Positions 42,152 to 51,160 of a stretch of DNA of 64,000 bases are shown here, in pieces (position 1 is the stretch's first letter; each line of letters opens with the position of its first letter). Below the pieces are notes generated by a model. That model did not search any database. It was not told the origin of the DNA and saw nothing but the letters and a program-made list of their open reading frames with translations. A program made the translations under genes and the position numbers. The DNA is from Aliivibrio fischeri (GTDB taxonomy: Bacteria; Pseudomonadota; Gammaproteobacteria; Enterobacterales; Vibrionaceae), in NCBI GenBank assembly GCA_038993745.2, contig CP160629.1, positions 1,860,001 to 1,924,000 on the forward strand. The letters are read 5' to 3'.

Positions 42152-43588
42152 ATGAAGCAAGCAACAACAAAGTTACCTTCGATTACGCAGGTAATTATAT
42201 CTTTAGGGCTATTTCTACTTCTTGCCTTTTCATTCACGGCACAACTTGATCTACCTATTCAACTAGCTCTTTACATCGGCTGGTTCATTATCATGACGTT
42301 AGGTATCAAATTAGGCCATGATTACAAATCTTTAGAAAAAGCAGCTCTAAATGGCATCTCCAATGGACTAGGAGCAGTATTAATTCTCTTGGCTGTTGGC
42401 GCATTAGTGGGTACTTGGATCTCTGGTGGTATTGTTCCAACCATTATTTACTACGGCCTAAAAGCCATTCACCCATCTATCTTCCTTTTAGCTACAATGA
42501 TCATCTGTTCATTAACGGCTCTTGCAACAGGAACATCATGGGGTGCGGCTGGTACAGCTGGTATTGCAATGATGGGGATCGGTCAAGGTCTTGGTGTTCC
42601 AGCACCAATTACTGCTGGTGCAATCCTTTCAGGCTGTTACTTTGGCGACAAAATGTCTCCACTTTCAGATTCTGTAATTCTTGCTTCTTCAATGTCTAAT
42701 GTTGAAGTTATGGAGCACATTAAAGGCATGCTGCCTGTTGCTCTTATCAGCTACATCATCACTGGTATTATGTTTACTGCATTTGGTTTCCACTTTGCAG
42801 GTAACGTAGACATGAGCCAAGTTGATTCTGTTATCTTAGCAATGGAAGAGCAATTTGTTATCTCTCCATTCTCATTTGTTCCTGTTGTTATTGTTCTTGG
42901 CCTATTGGCGATGAGAATGCCTTCTTTCCCAGTGATCAGCTTTGGTTCTCTTTTGGGTATTGTATGGGCAGTAATGGTACAAGATATCGATTTCTTGACA
43001 GCATTTAATACTGCATGGGCACCTTTCTCAATTTCATCTGGTGTTGAGTTTATTGATGCGATCCTAAACCGTGGTGGTATGTCTTCAATGCTTGGCTCAG
43101 TTGCAGTTATCGTATTTGGTCTAGGCTTTGGTGGTCTATTAGATAAAGTAGGTGTTCTTGAAACCGTTGCTAAACTATTTGAAAAACGCGTTCAAGGTCC
43201 AGGTTCTCTTGCAACAAGTACGATTGCTACTGCTTTCTTTGGTAACATCTTCGGTTCGGCGATGTATGTATCGCTTATCCTTACACCAAAGATTTGTGCG
43301 AAAAACTACGACCGTTTAGGCTACAAACGTAAGAACCTATCTCGTAATGCTGAGTTTGGTGGTACGTTAACTTCAGGTATGGTTCCTTGGAGTGATAATG
43401 GTATCTACATGGCAAGCATCTTAGGCGTCGCTACACTGTCTTATGCACCATTCATGTGGTTAAGCTTCGTATGTATTATCGTAACGATTGTAACTTCATA
43501 CTTCGGTTGGTTTGTTGATAAATGCGAACCAACGGTAACGATAGAAGAAACTGATGAAGCTATCGCTGTAGAAACAAAAACAGCATAA
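42152..43588 (+). CDS. nhaC: Na+/H+ antiporter NhaC
   Basis: 478 residues from ATG 42152 (MKQATTKLPSITQ), with AAGAGG as ribosome binding site; an ATG 13 codons upstream lacks one. About 11 membrane helices. NhaC motifs: TALATGTSWGAAGTAGIAM, SGCYFGDKMSPLSDSVILASS and NRGGMSSMLGSVAVIVFGLGFGG. The substrate may be Na+/H+ or malate-lactate type exchange. It is only a distant relative of the riboswitch-controlled NhaC-family protein at 21108-22693. Confidence 0.9.
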   Translation: MKQATTKLPSITQVIISLGLFLLLAFSFTAQLDLPIQLALYIGWFIIMTLGIKLGHDYKSLEKAALNGISNGLGAVLILLAVGALVGTWISGGIVPTIIYYGLKAIHPSIFLLATMIICSLTALATGTSWGAAGTAGIAMMGIGQGLGVPAPITAGAILSGCYFGDKMSPLSDSVILASSMSNVEVMEHIKGMLPVALISYIITGIMFTAFGFHFAGNVDMSQVDSVILAMEEQFVISPFSFVPVVIVLGLLAMRMPSFPVISFGSLLGIVWAVMVQDIDFLTAFNTAWAPFSISSGVEFIDAILNRGGMSSMLGSVAVIVFGLGFGGLLDKVGVLETVAKLFEKRVQGPGSLATSTIATAFFGNIFGSAMYVSLILTPKICAKNYDRLGYKRKNLSRNAEFGGTLTSGMVPWSDNGIYMASILGVATLSYAPFMWLSFVCIIVTIVTSYFGWFVDKCEPTVTIEETDEAIAVETKTA

Positions 43589-43610
43589 TTTCTTAGTTTA
43601 CTCATTAAAT

Positions 43611-43642
43611 AAAAATGCCAGTGATTGATCACTGGCATTTTT
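43611..43642. terminator. bidirectional terminator after nhaC
   Basis: Perfect 15-bp stem AAAAATGCCAGTGAT with its complement and a 2-nt formal loop. Confidence 0.88.
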
Positions 43643-43675
43643 GTATCTAGCACTTAATTATTCGGATTATGTTTA

Positions 43676-44866
43676 TTACACTGTGGCTTTCTTAACTGCC
43701 GCTCTTTTTCCTAAGAAATACCCTAACCCTAGAGGAGCAAAGAAAATAGCCAAGATAAACAAAATGAAGTAAATGATTGTACTCTTAATTAAATCGATCA
43801 CTTTATCCATAGCAAGAGTTAAAACATCTTGGGATACTTGATCTAAATCCTGAGTAAACTTCTCACGCTCTTGAGTTACAATGATTGCAATAGCCTTACG
43901 CTCTCTTTCAACCATATCAACCAATTCTTTACGCTCACGAGCTACCATAGCTTCTAAAGCAATACGCTCTGCACTTAATTGATTCAGTTTATCATCGGTT
44001 TTCATGTCCAAATCATCAAGCAATGGCTGCAGCTGAATACTCATCTGCTCGGCAAGATTTTGCATATATTCTGGGTTATTTTTCACGAAATCTTGGAACG
44101 ATTGCGATGTATTTCGTAAGCTCTCTAGTGTTTTGTTCACGTCATTGCCATTAATCGTACTATTCATGGCAATCAATTCAGCTTTCCACGTCATAATTTT
44201 TGGCGTTTGTTCAGAAACTAAACCAAGACGATCAGACACATCACCTAGTGCTTCAGGCATAGTGCCTAGTGTAGCTACTGCTTCTGTTTCATCAATATTT
44301 TGATGAGCTAACCAAGCCTTTAATGCAGGTGTTCTACGCATCATTAAACTATCAAATGCATGATCTTTTACAAATTGAGTAACAAACTCTTTCCCTGATT
44401 TAAATTCTGAGCCAGATAATAGTTTTTCTGCCATGTTTTCAATATCGACATATAAAGCCTGACTGGTTTTGTAATCAATATCGCTATCAAAGAGCTCAGC
44501 ACCTTTACCTTCTGGAGAGAAAAATTGCTCCATTTGTGCCACAAACACCCAAGTATCAATCAACGCCACTTTTGGAGATACTTGGTACGCTGCACGCTGA
44601 AGCCCTTCTTCTGCATGAATCTTCCATAATAAGACATAAGACTGATGTAAGGTGTCATCTTTAGGGTAAGTTAATGCGATTTCATCTGCCGCAGATTCTA
44701 CTTCACTAAAGAAATGCTTACTGTATTCACGAGTTAAAATACGTGTATTTAGCTCTGCTGTTGTCAATGGCACAGATTGAGACTCTAACTTTACTTCAAG
44801 AAGAGAACAGCCATTAAGCATCAAAAGAGAGATAATAATAGAAAAGAATTTAGAGGTGTGTTTCAT
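43676..44866 (-). CDS. lipoprotein with coiled coil and C-terminal membrane helix
   Basis: 396 residues from ATG 44866 (MKHTSKFFSIIISLLMLNGC), with AGGG as ribosome binding site. The lipobox is LNGC. A helical domain of about 230 residues follows, then a coiled coil (residues about 270-345: LNQLSAERIALEAMVARERKELVDMVERER), a hydrophobic helix near 365-385 (IIYFILFILAIFFAPLGLGYFLG) and a basic tail. A lipid anchor at one end and a membrane helix at the other is unusual. I do not recognise the family; a membrane-spanning or envelope-tethering role is only a guess. Confidence 0.7.
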   Translation of the reverse strand: MKHTSKFFSIIISLLMLNGCSLLEVKLESQSVPLTTAELNTRILTREYSKHFFSEVESAADEIALTYPKDDTLHQSYVLLWKIHAEEGLQRAAYQVSPKVALIDTWVFVAQMEQFFSPEGKGAELFDSDIDYKTSQALYVDIENMAEKLLSGSEFKSGKEFVTQFVKDHAFDSLMMRRTPALKAWLAHQNIDETEAVATLGTMPEALGDVSDRLGLVSEQTPKIMTWKAELIAMNSTINGNDVNKTLESLRNTSQSFQDFVKNNPEYMQNLAEQMSIQLQPLLDDLDMKTDDKLNQLSAERIALEAMVARERKELVDMVERERKAIAIIVTQEREKFTQDLDQVSQDVLTLAMDKVIDLIKSTIIYFILFILAIFFAPLGLGYFLGKRAAVKKATV

Positions 44867-45005
44867 TACAACCCTACCTAACCAAAAATGATAATTAAAG
44901 AGTAGATAGGGTATCATTTTGTAAAAAGCAAGCTATCAAATATTTGAGAAGAGTTGTCAAAACGCACTCAAATAGACAGCTTACTTTTGATCATATAAGC
45001 AACAA

Positions 45006-46022
45006 TTATGATTCAGAAGAACCTAATCGACGCGTTAATTGATCTTTAAGATTTGGCGGAGTGCCCTTGATTGTTAACGTATCCGTTTCTGGATCATAAA
45101 AAACACGCTCACCAAGCAGCATTGCATCAAAATTTAATGATAAGCCACCACCAGCACCAACAAATTTAGTTAATTTTCGTAATGCGGTACGATCAACAGG
45201 GAAAGACTCTTCTAATTCATATCCTTGCTCTTCTGCAAATTGATAAAAATTTGAGCCTGACTCAGACGTTGGTAATTCACTAGCTAGCTCTTTAACTGTT
45301 AACTCTTCACCAGCTTGAAGCTGACCATTACAGTAATCATAAACTTGTTTGCGATATTGTTGTTTTTCTTCTTTGTCTAAACGTTCGTCAGCACAAAAAT
45401 CTTCAACCGCTTGCATTAATACTTGGTTTTGAACTTTAGTATCCATACCAACATCAGCTTGTAAGAAATCTAAGAAGAAATCAGAGACCTTACGACCAAC
45501 ACGACCCTTAATGAAAGTCAGGTAACGATTCGAATCTGAATCGGTTTCCCAAGTTGATAAATCAATACGTGCAGCAATATCCATTTTTGCAATATCAAGA
45601 TAATCAGTCGCACTAATATCTAGTTGCTCAGTGACTTTCATACTTTCATTTGATGGTAATACCGCGACAAACAGGTATTCAGTAGCCAATGATTGGTATT
45701 CAGCAATAACTAAAATACCTTCTTCTGCAAATGGATATTTAATCAGCTCTGATTTTAACTTCTCTGCGGAATTGTTGCTAAACTCTAAAAAAGGCGTTTC
45801 GTTCTTGCGAACAGATGATAACCAATGACCAAACTCACTTTCAGTTTTGAAAACACCGAAGCCTTTACCCGCTTTTGAATTAAATACACGGTGTAACTCA
45901 GAAACAAGGGCTTCTGTGAACTCTTCGTTCTCAAGAGTTTGATTTCTTAGACAAACTTCAAGTTCATCTTGCTCATTTTTTACTAATTTATGTAAAATTA
46001 CGTTTGAAAGGGTTAAACTCAT
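45006..46022 (-). CDS. yejK: nucleoid-associated protein YejK
   Basis: 338 residues from ATG 46022 (MSLTLSNVILHKL). The sequence covers the YejK/NdpA family, with SDFFLDFLQADVGMDTKVQNQVLMQAVEDF and AGGGLSLNFDAMLLGERVFYDPETDTLTIKGTPPNLKDQL at the C-terminus. NdpA is an abundant nucleoid protein of unclear function. It is divergent from yejL, 80 bp away, the conserved yejK / yejL-yejM arrangement. Confidence 0.95.
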   Translation of the reverse strand: MSLTLSNVILHKLVKNEQDELEVCLRNQTLENEEFTEALVSELHRVFNSKAGKGFGVFKTESEFGHWLSSVRKNETPFLEFSNNSAEKLKSELIKYPFAEEGILVIAEYQSLATEYLFVAVLPSNESMKVTEQLDISATDYLDIAKMDIAARIDLSTWETDSDSNRYLTFIKGRVGRKVSDFFLDFLQADVGMDTKVQNQVLMQAVEDFCADERLDKEEKQQYRKQVYDYCNGQLQAGEELTVKELASELPTSESGSNFYQFAEEQGYELEESFPVDRTALRKLTKFVGAGGGLSLNFDAMLLGERVFYDPETDTLTIKGTPPNLKDQLTRRLGSSES

Positions 46023-46102
46023 AATAGAAAAGGTTTTTAGTTGACGTACATAGTAGGTTATCATAAGCCGCTTTCACTATCATTAACTGACTGAAAAGAC
46101 TT

Positions 46103-46330
46103 ATGGCTATTACTTCAAAATACAGCAACAAACAAATTGAACAAATGTTAACAGAGATGGTCGATGTATTAGACAAACATCGTGCACCAGCTGATTTATC
46201 TCTAATGCTAGTTGGTAACATTGCAACAAACGTTCTAAACCAAGAAGTGCCAGCAGAACAGCGCCAAATCATCGCTGAAAAATTTGCTCAAGCACTACTT
46301 AGCTCACTAGATAAACCAAAAACTCACTAA
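46103..46330 (+). CDS. yejL: YejL family protein (DUF1414)
   Basis: The 75-residue helical protein matches YejL ([35 protein letters not shown]). Function unknown. It ends 19 bp before yejM, so the two are co-transcribed, with yejK divergent. Confidence 0.93.
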
Positions 46331-46349
46331 GAGCGAGAATTCACAGACC

Positions 46350-48157
46350 ATGGTTGATAGCGGGAATACATACGGCGACAAAGTTTCTAAGTTAATTACT
46401 TGGGGTCACTGGTTTAGCTTTTTCAATATCATTGCAGCAATGCTTATTGGTACGCGTTATATAGCGCAATCACCATGGCCTGAGACCTTTCTTGGTCAAA
46501 CCTATCTTGTATTAAACTGGATAGGTCACTTTGGTTTCTTAATCTTTGGGTTTTACATTCTTGTTCTGTTTCCGCTGACCTTTATTACGCCATCACAACG
46601 ACTTATGCGTATTTTAAGTGTCATCATTGCAACGGCAGGAATGACTCTACTCTTATTAGATACATACGCTTATCAAAACCTTCATTTACATATCACGCCG
46701 CTAGTGTGGGATATGTTACTTAACAATGATAAATCCAATTTAAATACACAATGGCAATACTTGTTCATTGTGGTACCCGTAATATTCCTACTGCAACTCT
46801 CATTATCTGAATGGGTTTGGAATAAACTACGTAAACTTGCTCATAAACATGTTGGTCGTCCATTTGCGATCACATTTGCCATCGCTTTTATTGGTAGTCA
46901 CTTAATTCATACTTGGGCTGATGCCTCAGCTTATGGTCCAGTAACGGCTCAGCGCGCTACATTCCCGCTCTCTTACCCTATGACAGCTCGTTCATTTTTA
47001 GAAAAGCACGGATTCATTGACCGCGAGGCACTTGCAAAACAAATTCAAAATGAAGGAACTGGTGGCGCAACAGAAGCCATGCGTTACCCTCTTGAGCCTA
47101 TTGCATTTAAAACAAAGCAAAAAGATTACAACTTGCAAATCATTATGATTGATAGCCTTCGAGCAGATACGCTAAATCATACTGACACACCAAATTTAAC
47201 TCGATTTGCACAAAACAATCTGAACTATAACAACCACTACAGTGCAAGTAATAATCCAACAAGTTTATTCGGGTTATTCTATGGTCTGCCTGGTAATTAC
47301 GTAGATAGTTTTAGAAACTCACACATCGAATCACCAATTTTAACCGAGCTACACGCTAGAAATTACCAATTTGGTCTATTTAGTGGCGATGATTTTAATT
47401 CATCTCTGTATAAGCAAATCATCTTTACCAAAGGTGAAATTGCTCAATCAACAGAAAAAATGAATGATAAAAAAGCAGTTTCACAATGGAAAGATTGGTT
47501 CGGTCGACAAACAAGTGATAAACCTTGGTTTAGTTATTTAGAGCTTACATCTGTTTCTGAATACGATGACGCTGCGCCGATTTCGACTTCGAATGTAAGT
47601 CAAAACCTATTTGAAACAAACTACCGTAAGGCAGTACAAAGAACAGATAAACAACTTAAAGCGGTTTTATCAACCTTAAAACAGTCCCCTGACTGGGAAA
47701 AACCATTGTTATCATCACTTCAAACCACGGTATGGAATTTGATGAAACACAAACAAACAGTTGGGGCTCAAGCACTAACTTTAGTGAGTATCAACTACGT
47801 GTTCCAATGCTTATCCATTGGCCAAATGTAGAACCAGAACTCATTACAACAACATCCAGTCATTTAGATTTAGCGCCTACTTTAATGGAAGAGTTTTTAG
47901 GTACAACAACCCCTGCAGATAGCTACAGCAGTGGTATTAACCTATTTGACCAAACAGAAGATCGTAATTGGTTACTTGCTGGAGACAGAAAAAATATAGC
48001 ACTAATAACAGGAAAAAATACCGTTGTTATTGATACTTTTGGTAACTATCGAGTTTACGATGAAAACTATCGTCGTTTAAAAGATGAGAAGCCAAAACTG
48101 TCTTTATTAATGCAAGGTATCTCTGAATTGAAGCGTTTTTATCACCCTAAAAAATAA
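46350..48157 (+). pseudogene. yejM: YejM/PbgA/LapC-type membrane sulfatase-fold protein, one frameshift
   Basis: After repair 602 residues. Five N-terminal membrane helices form the DUF3413 domain (TWGHWFSFFNIIAAMLIGTRY; LLLLDTYAYQNLHLHI). A periplasmic alkaline-phosphatase/sulfatase fold follows (QIIMIDSLRADTLNHTDTPNLTRFA; LAPTLMEEFLG). YejM regulates LpxC turnover and hence LPS synthesis through LapB. The break is in the A5 run 47698-47702; one added A changes SLQTTVWNLMKH to DWEKTIVIITSNHGMEFDETQ, the conserved SNHG-x-EF motif, and keeps the frame open to the end. YejM is essential in E. coli, so an assembly error is likely. Confidence 0.92.
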
Positions 48158-48187
48158 AAGATGAATTAAAAATTCAAGTATATTTCT

Positions 48188-48214
48188 AATCCCTTCCTTA
48201 ATTGTGAAGGGATT
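48188..48214 (+). terminator. yejM terminator
   Basis: AATCCCTTC / GAAGGGATT with a 9-nt loop and T8. Confidence 0.82.
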
Positions 48215-48322
48215 TTTTTTGCCTATAAAATACGAACAACTGCTTTATCCCCCCAAAATTGTCGCAATTGCGATCAAAGTGAATATTTTTAAAGCAAACG
48301 GAAAATATTTTAAAAAGAATAC

Positions 48323-48351
48323 TTTACAATAAGTAAGGGTATCGCTATTAT
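48323..48351 (+). promoter_or_regulatory. promoter of Ser-Asp tRNA cassette 1
   Basis: TTTACA, 17-bp spacer, TATTAT, then the discriminator TCACCGCG. The -10 ends 10 bp before tRNA-Ser, so transcription begins almost at the tRNA. Confidence 0.8.
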
Positions 48352-48361
48352 TCACCGCGTT

Positions 48362-48452
48362 GGAGGGATGGCTGAGTGGTCGAAAGCACCGGTCTTGAAA
48401 ACCGGCAAGGGTTAATAGCCCTTCTAGGGTTCAAATCCCTATCCCTCCGCCA
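48362..48452 (+). tRNA. tRNA-Ser (TGA), copy 1
   Basis: 91 nt with CCA; acceptor GGAGGGA / TCCCTCC, anticodon arm CCGGT-CTTGAAA-ACCGG (TGA), long class II variable arm, intact T-arm. Confidence 0.97.
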
Positions 48453-48490
48453 CTTTCGAGATTCAGATAGAGTCTGGGTTTCAAAAAATT

Positions 48491-48566
48491 GGAGCGGTAG
48501 TTCAGTTGGTTAGAATACCGGCCTGTCACGCCGGGGTCGCGGGTTCGAGTCCCGTCCGCTCCGCCA
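48491..48566 (+). tRNA. tRNA-Asp (GTC), copy 1, one base short
   Basis: 76 nt with CCA; all arms present with anticodon GTC (CCGGC-CTGTCAC-GCCGG). Its variable region has one G fewer than copy 2 (G4 at 48533-48536 against G5). Canonical tRNA-Asp has the 5-nt GGGTC-type variable loop, so this copy is either defective or misread. Confidence 0.9.
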
Positions 48567-48574
48567 ACACAACG

Positions 48575-48604
48575 AAGGCATTGTCGAAAGACGATGCCTT
48601 TTTT
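48575..48604 (+). terminator. terminator of Ser-Asp cassette 1
   Basis: AAGGCATTGTC / GACGATGCCTT with a GAAA tetraloop and T6. Confidence 0.88.
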
Positions 48605-48839
48605 GTATCTATTGAAAATGAAAATACTTCCAAGATCCAGATAAAGTCTGGGTTTCTAAATAATTCTCCGATTCTTACCTACTCATTTCTAAAGACTGTA
48701 AAGTAAAAATCGAACTACTCTCTCTTCATATCCCTCCCTGTACAACACAATAAAAACAGCGAACTTTGCATTGATTTGCTTTAAATGCCATCAAAATGAA
48801 TAAATTTGAATCAAACGAATTTATTTTTAAAAAGAAGTC
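48605..48839. other. spacer between Ser-Asp cassettes
   Basis: No gene seen. Its first part (48605-48660) resembles 49123-49180 after cassette 2 and contains a copy of the intra-cassette CAGATA-AGTCTGGGTTTC segment, so the duplication included flanks. Confidence 0.5.
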
Positions 48840-48868
48840 TTTACAACAAGTATGGGTATCGCTATTAT
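48840..48868 (+). promoter_or_regulatory. promoter of Ser-Asp tRNA cassette 2
   Basis: TTTACA, 17-bp spacer, TATTAT, TCACCGCG discriminator, as in cassette 1. Confidence 0.8.
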
Positions 48869-48878
48869 TCACCGCGTT

Positions 48879-48969
48879 GGAGGGATGGCTGAGTGGTCGA
48901 AAGCACCGGTCTTGAAAACCGGCAAGGGTTAATAGCCCTTCTAGGGTTCAAATCCCTATCCCTCCGCCA
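48879..48969 (+). tRNA. tRNA-Ser (TGA), copy 2
   Basis: 91 nt, identical to copy 1; 517 bp downstream of it. Confidence 0.97.
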
Positions 48970-49007
48970 CTTTCGAGATTCAGATAGAGTCTGGGTTTCA
49001 AAAAATT

Positions 49008-49084
49008 GGAGCGGTAGTTCAGTTGGTTAGAATACCGGCCTGTCACGCCGGGGGTCGCGGGTTCGAGTCCCGTCCGCTCCGCCA
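49008..49084 (+). tRNA. tRNA-Asp (GTC), copy 2
   Basis: 77 nt with CCA; canonical G5-containing variable region; otherwise identical to copy 1. Confidence 0.97.
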
Positions 49085-49092
49085 ACACAACG

Positions 49093-49122
49093 AAGGCATT
49101 GTCGAAAGACGATGCCTTTTTT
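49093..49122 (+). terminator. terminator of Ser-Asp cassette 2
   Basis: Same AAGGCATTGTC-GAAA hairpin as cassette 1. Confidence 0.88.
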
Positions 49123-49354
49123 GTATCTGTTGAAAATGAAAAAGCTTCCGAGTTCCAGATAAAGTCGGATTTCAAAAAATCCATCACACCAATTCTTTAA
49201 TTCTCAAAATTTGCGTTAAAACTAAGACAATCAAACAAAGCATTTCAAAGAATTAGAAGCAGGTTGCGAAACTTCATTCAAACCATTATTAACCAAGGTA
49301 CATTTGTATTAGCCTAAACTCGATTTTATAAAATAATAAGGCTAGATAAATACC

Positions 49355-50062
49355 ATGAAAAAATTATTTACTACATTAGCTGTTCTAAGCGCTCTTTCAG
49401 CAACGCCATTCGCTTCTGCATCAGAATGGGGTTATACAGGAGATACAGGCCCTAACCACTGGCATGGCGTTTGCCAAACAGGCGTAAACCAATCTCCAAT
49501 TGACATTACCAATGCCATTGAGAGCGAATTAGAGCCGATTACGTTTAATTATGGTCAGGCTGGTGAAAACATCGTTAATAATGGCCATACGGTGCAGGTA
49601 AACATAAAAAGCCCACAATCAATTCAAGTTGAAGGTAAGACATTTAGCCTACTGCAACTGCACTTCCATGCTCCAAGTGAGAATTTAATTGCAGGACACT
49701 CATATCCGTTAGAGATGCACTTAGTTCATGCTGATAAAGATGGAAACTTAGCCGTTGTTGGTGTGATGTTTAAAGAAGGCAAAGCAAATCCAGAACTTGC
49801 TAAAATCTGGTCGCAAATGCCTGAATCAGGAGAAGTCACTCTTGATAAGAAATTAACACTAACGAACTTATTACCAAATGATCAAGCCTACTATCGTTTT
49901 AATGGCTCATTAACGACACCACCTTGTTCTGAGGGTGTGACTTGGCTAGTAATGAAAAATCCTATTGAGATTTCATCTGAACAATTAGCTCAATTTAGAG
50001 AACTCTACAACGGTAATAACCGCCCAACCCAAGCAATTAATGCTCGCCCTATCTTAAAATGA
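49355..50062 (+). CDS. periplasmic alpha-carbonic anhydrase
   Basis: A 235-residue protein with a signal peptide (about 1-22, ending ASA). The alpha-class fold markers are all present: QSPIDI, the zinc His pair LQLHFHAPSEN, the third His in MHLVHADKDG, and the substrate pocket GSLTTPPCSEGVTW. It interconverts CO2 and bicarbonate in the periplasm. It sits between duplicated tRNA cassettes, after two Ser-Asp units and before two Ser units, and may have been trapped by a tRNA-flanked duplication or insertion. No mobile gene is present. Confidence 0.95.
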   Translation: MKKLFTTLAVLSALSATPFASASEWGYTGDTGPNHWHGVCQTGVNQSPIDITNAIESELEPITFNYGQAGENIVNNGHTVQVNIKSPQSIQVEGKTFSLLQLHFHAPSENLIAGHSYPLEMHLVHADKDGNLAVVGVMFKEGKANPELAKIWSQMPESGEVTLDKKLTLTNLLPNDQAYYRFNGSLTTPPCSEGVTWLVMKNPIEISSEQLAQFRELYNGNNRPTQAINARPILK

Positions 50063-50134
50063 TAATGAAAATGCCGTAAATCCACACAAAATGCTCGAAT
50101 TTACGGCAAACAGTACTTAATTTTAAAAGAGTAC

Positions 50135-50163
50135 TTTACATGAAGGTGGGGAACGCCTATTAT
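50135..50163 (+). promoter_or_regulatory. promoter of tRNA-Ser copy 3
   Basis: TTTACA, 17-bp spacer (TGAAGGTGGGGAACGCC), TATTAT, TCACCGCG. Confidence 0.8.
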
Positions 50164-50173
50164 TCACCGCGTT

Positions 50174-50264
50174 GGAGGGATGGCTGAGTGGTCGAAAGCA
50201 CCGGTCTTGAAAACCGGCAAGGGTTAATAGCCCTTCTAGGGTTCAAATCCCTATCCCTCCGCCA
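50174..50264 (+). tRNA. tRNA-Ser (TGA), copy 3
   Basis: 91 nt, identical to copies 1 and 2, but not followed by tRNA-Asp. Confidence 0.97.
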
Positions 50265-50270
50265 CTTTCG

Positions 50271-50298
50271 AAGCCCTAGCAGAAATGCTGGGGCTTTT
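50271..50298 (+). terminator. terminator of tRNA-Ser copy 3
   Basis: AAGCCCTAGCA / TGCTGGGGCTT with GAAA loop and T5. Confidence 0.85.
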
Positions 50299-50560
50299 TC
50301 GTATACGCAAATAAAATTGCTTTCCAAAAAATAAGTCTTAAAGCCCTTCTCTTTGTTAGTAATAATCAAAAAGCACTGCCGCTTATCTAAATACGTACTA
50401 TTCAAGTAATAACTAAAAATCGATATAAACAAACACATAAAAACAATAGATACTTAAAAACCGATCTCTTATTTTTTATTCAACATCAAATCAATCTTGC
50501 CTAACAATAAAGCGAAATGTTCGATTTTAAAGCAAACGATGCGTAATTTAAAAAGAGTGC
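50299..50560. other. AT-rich spacer between tRNA-Ser copies 3 and 4
   Basis: No gene or RNA recognised. It ends in the AATTTAAAAAGAGTGC segment that also precedes copy 3. Confidence 0.4.
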
Positions 50561-50589
50561 TTTACATGAAGGTGGGGAACGCCTATTAT
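50561..50589 (+). promoter_or_regulatory. promoter of tRNA-Ser copy 4
   Basis: TTTACA, the same 17-bp spacer as copy 3, TATTAT, then TCATCGCG (one change in the discriminator). Confidence 0.8.
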
Positions 50590-50599
50590 TCATCGCGTT

Positions 50600-50690
50600 G
50601 GAGGGATGGCTGAGTGGTCGAAAGCACCGGTCTTGAAAACCGGCAAGGGTTAATAGCCCTTCTAGGGTTCAAATCCCTATCCCTCCGCCA
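50600..50690 (+). tRNA. tRNA-Ser (TGA), copy 4
   Basis: 91 nt, identical to the other three; 426 bp after copy 3. Confidence 0.97.
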
Positions 50691-50696
50691 CTTTTG

Positions 50697-50724
50697 AAGC
50701 CCTAGCAGAAATGCTGGGGCTTTT
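50697..50724 (+). terminator. terminator of tRNA-Ser copy 4
   Basis: AAGCCCTAGCA-GAAA-TGCTGGGGCTT with T5, identical to copy 3. Confidence 0.85.
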
Positions 50725-50728
50725 TCGT

Positions 50729-51160
50729 ATCTATAGTTCAATCATACGTTAGAGCATACTTATTCGTAGATATCGTCATTAACTATACCTCCCAACACCA
50801 AAGATAATGAGATTTTGCTCTACGTTATTACTTTACTCTCACTTATTTTCTTTAACCTAAATAATCTATATTCCAGCCTTTACTTATATCACTCCCTTAC
50901 AAATATAATCACTATATATTAATCATCATATTTTCTATCAAAATAAGAAAACAATTAATAACATTCGCAAAATTTAGTTTTTAACAATTATATAGAAGCT
51001 ATAAATTCTCTTACAAATTTAAAATTGATAGATTTAATTTAATTAGAGTAAACTCGAAAAAATTAACAACTCCCAAAGAAAGATAAATAAAGTCAAAAAG
51101 CCCCAGCTCAATTATAAATAAATTAAATATATTATTAATTTTACCTAAGATGATCACATC
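50729..51160. other. AT-rich leader region of the Cache chemoreceptor gene
   Basis: About 430 bp of very AT-rich DNA with no coding frame; presumably promoter and H-NS target sequence. No specific site recognised. Confidence 0.35.

Noticed and set aside
48506..50438. Open frames of 66-92 codons over the tRNA-Ser/Asp genes
   Set aside because: They are translations of tRNA and terminator sequence; similar ones are often mis-annotated as hypothetical proteins.
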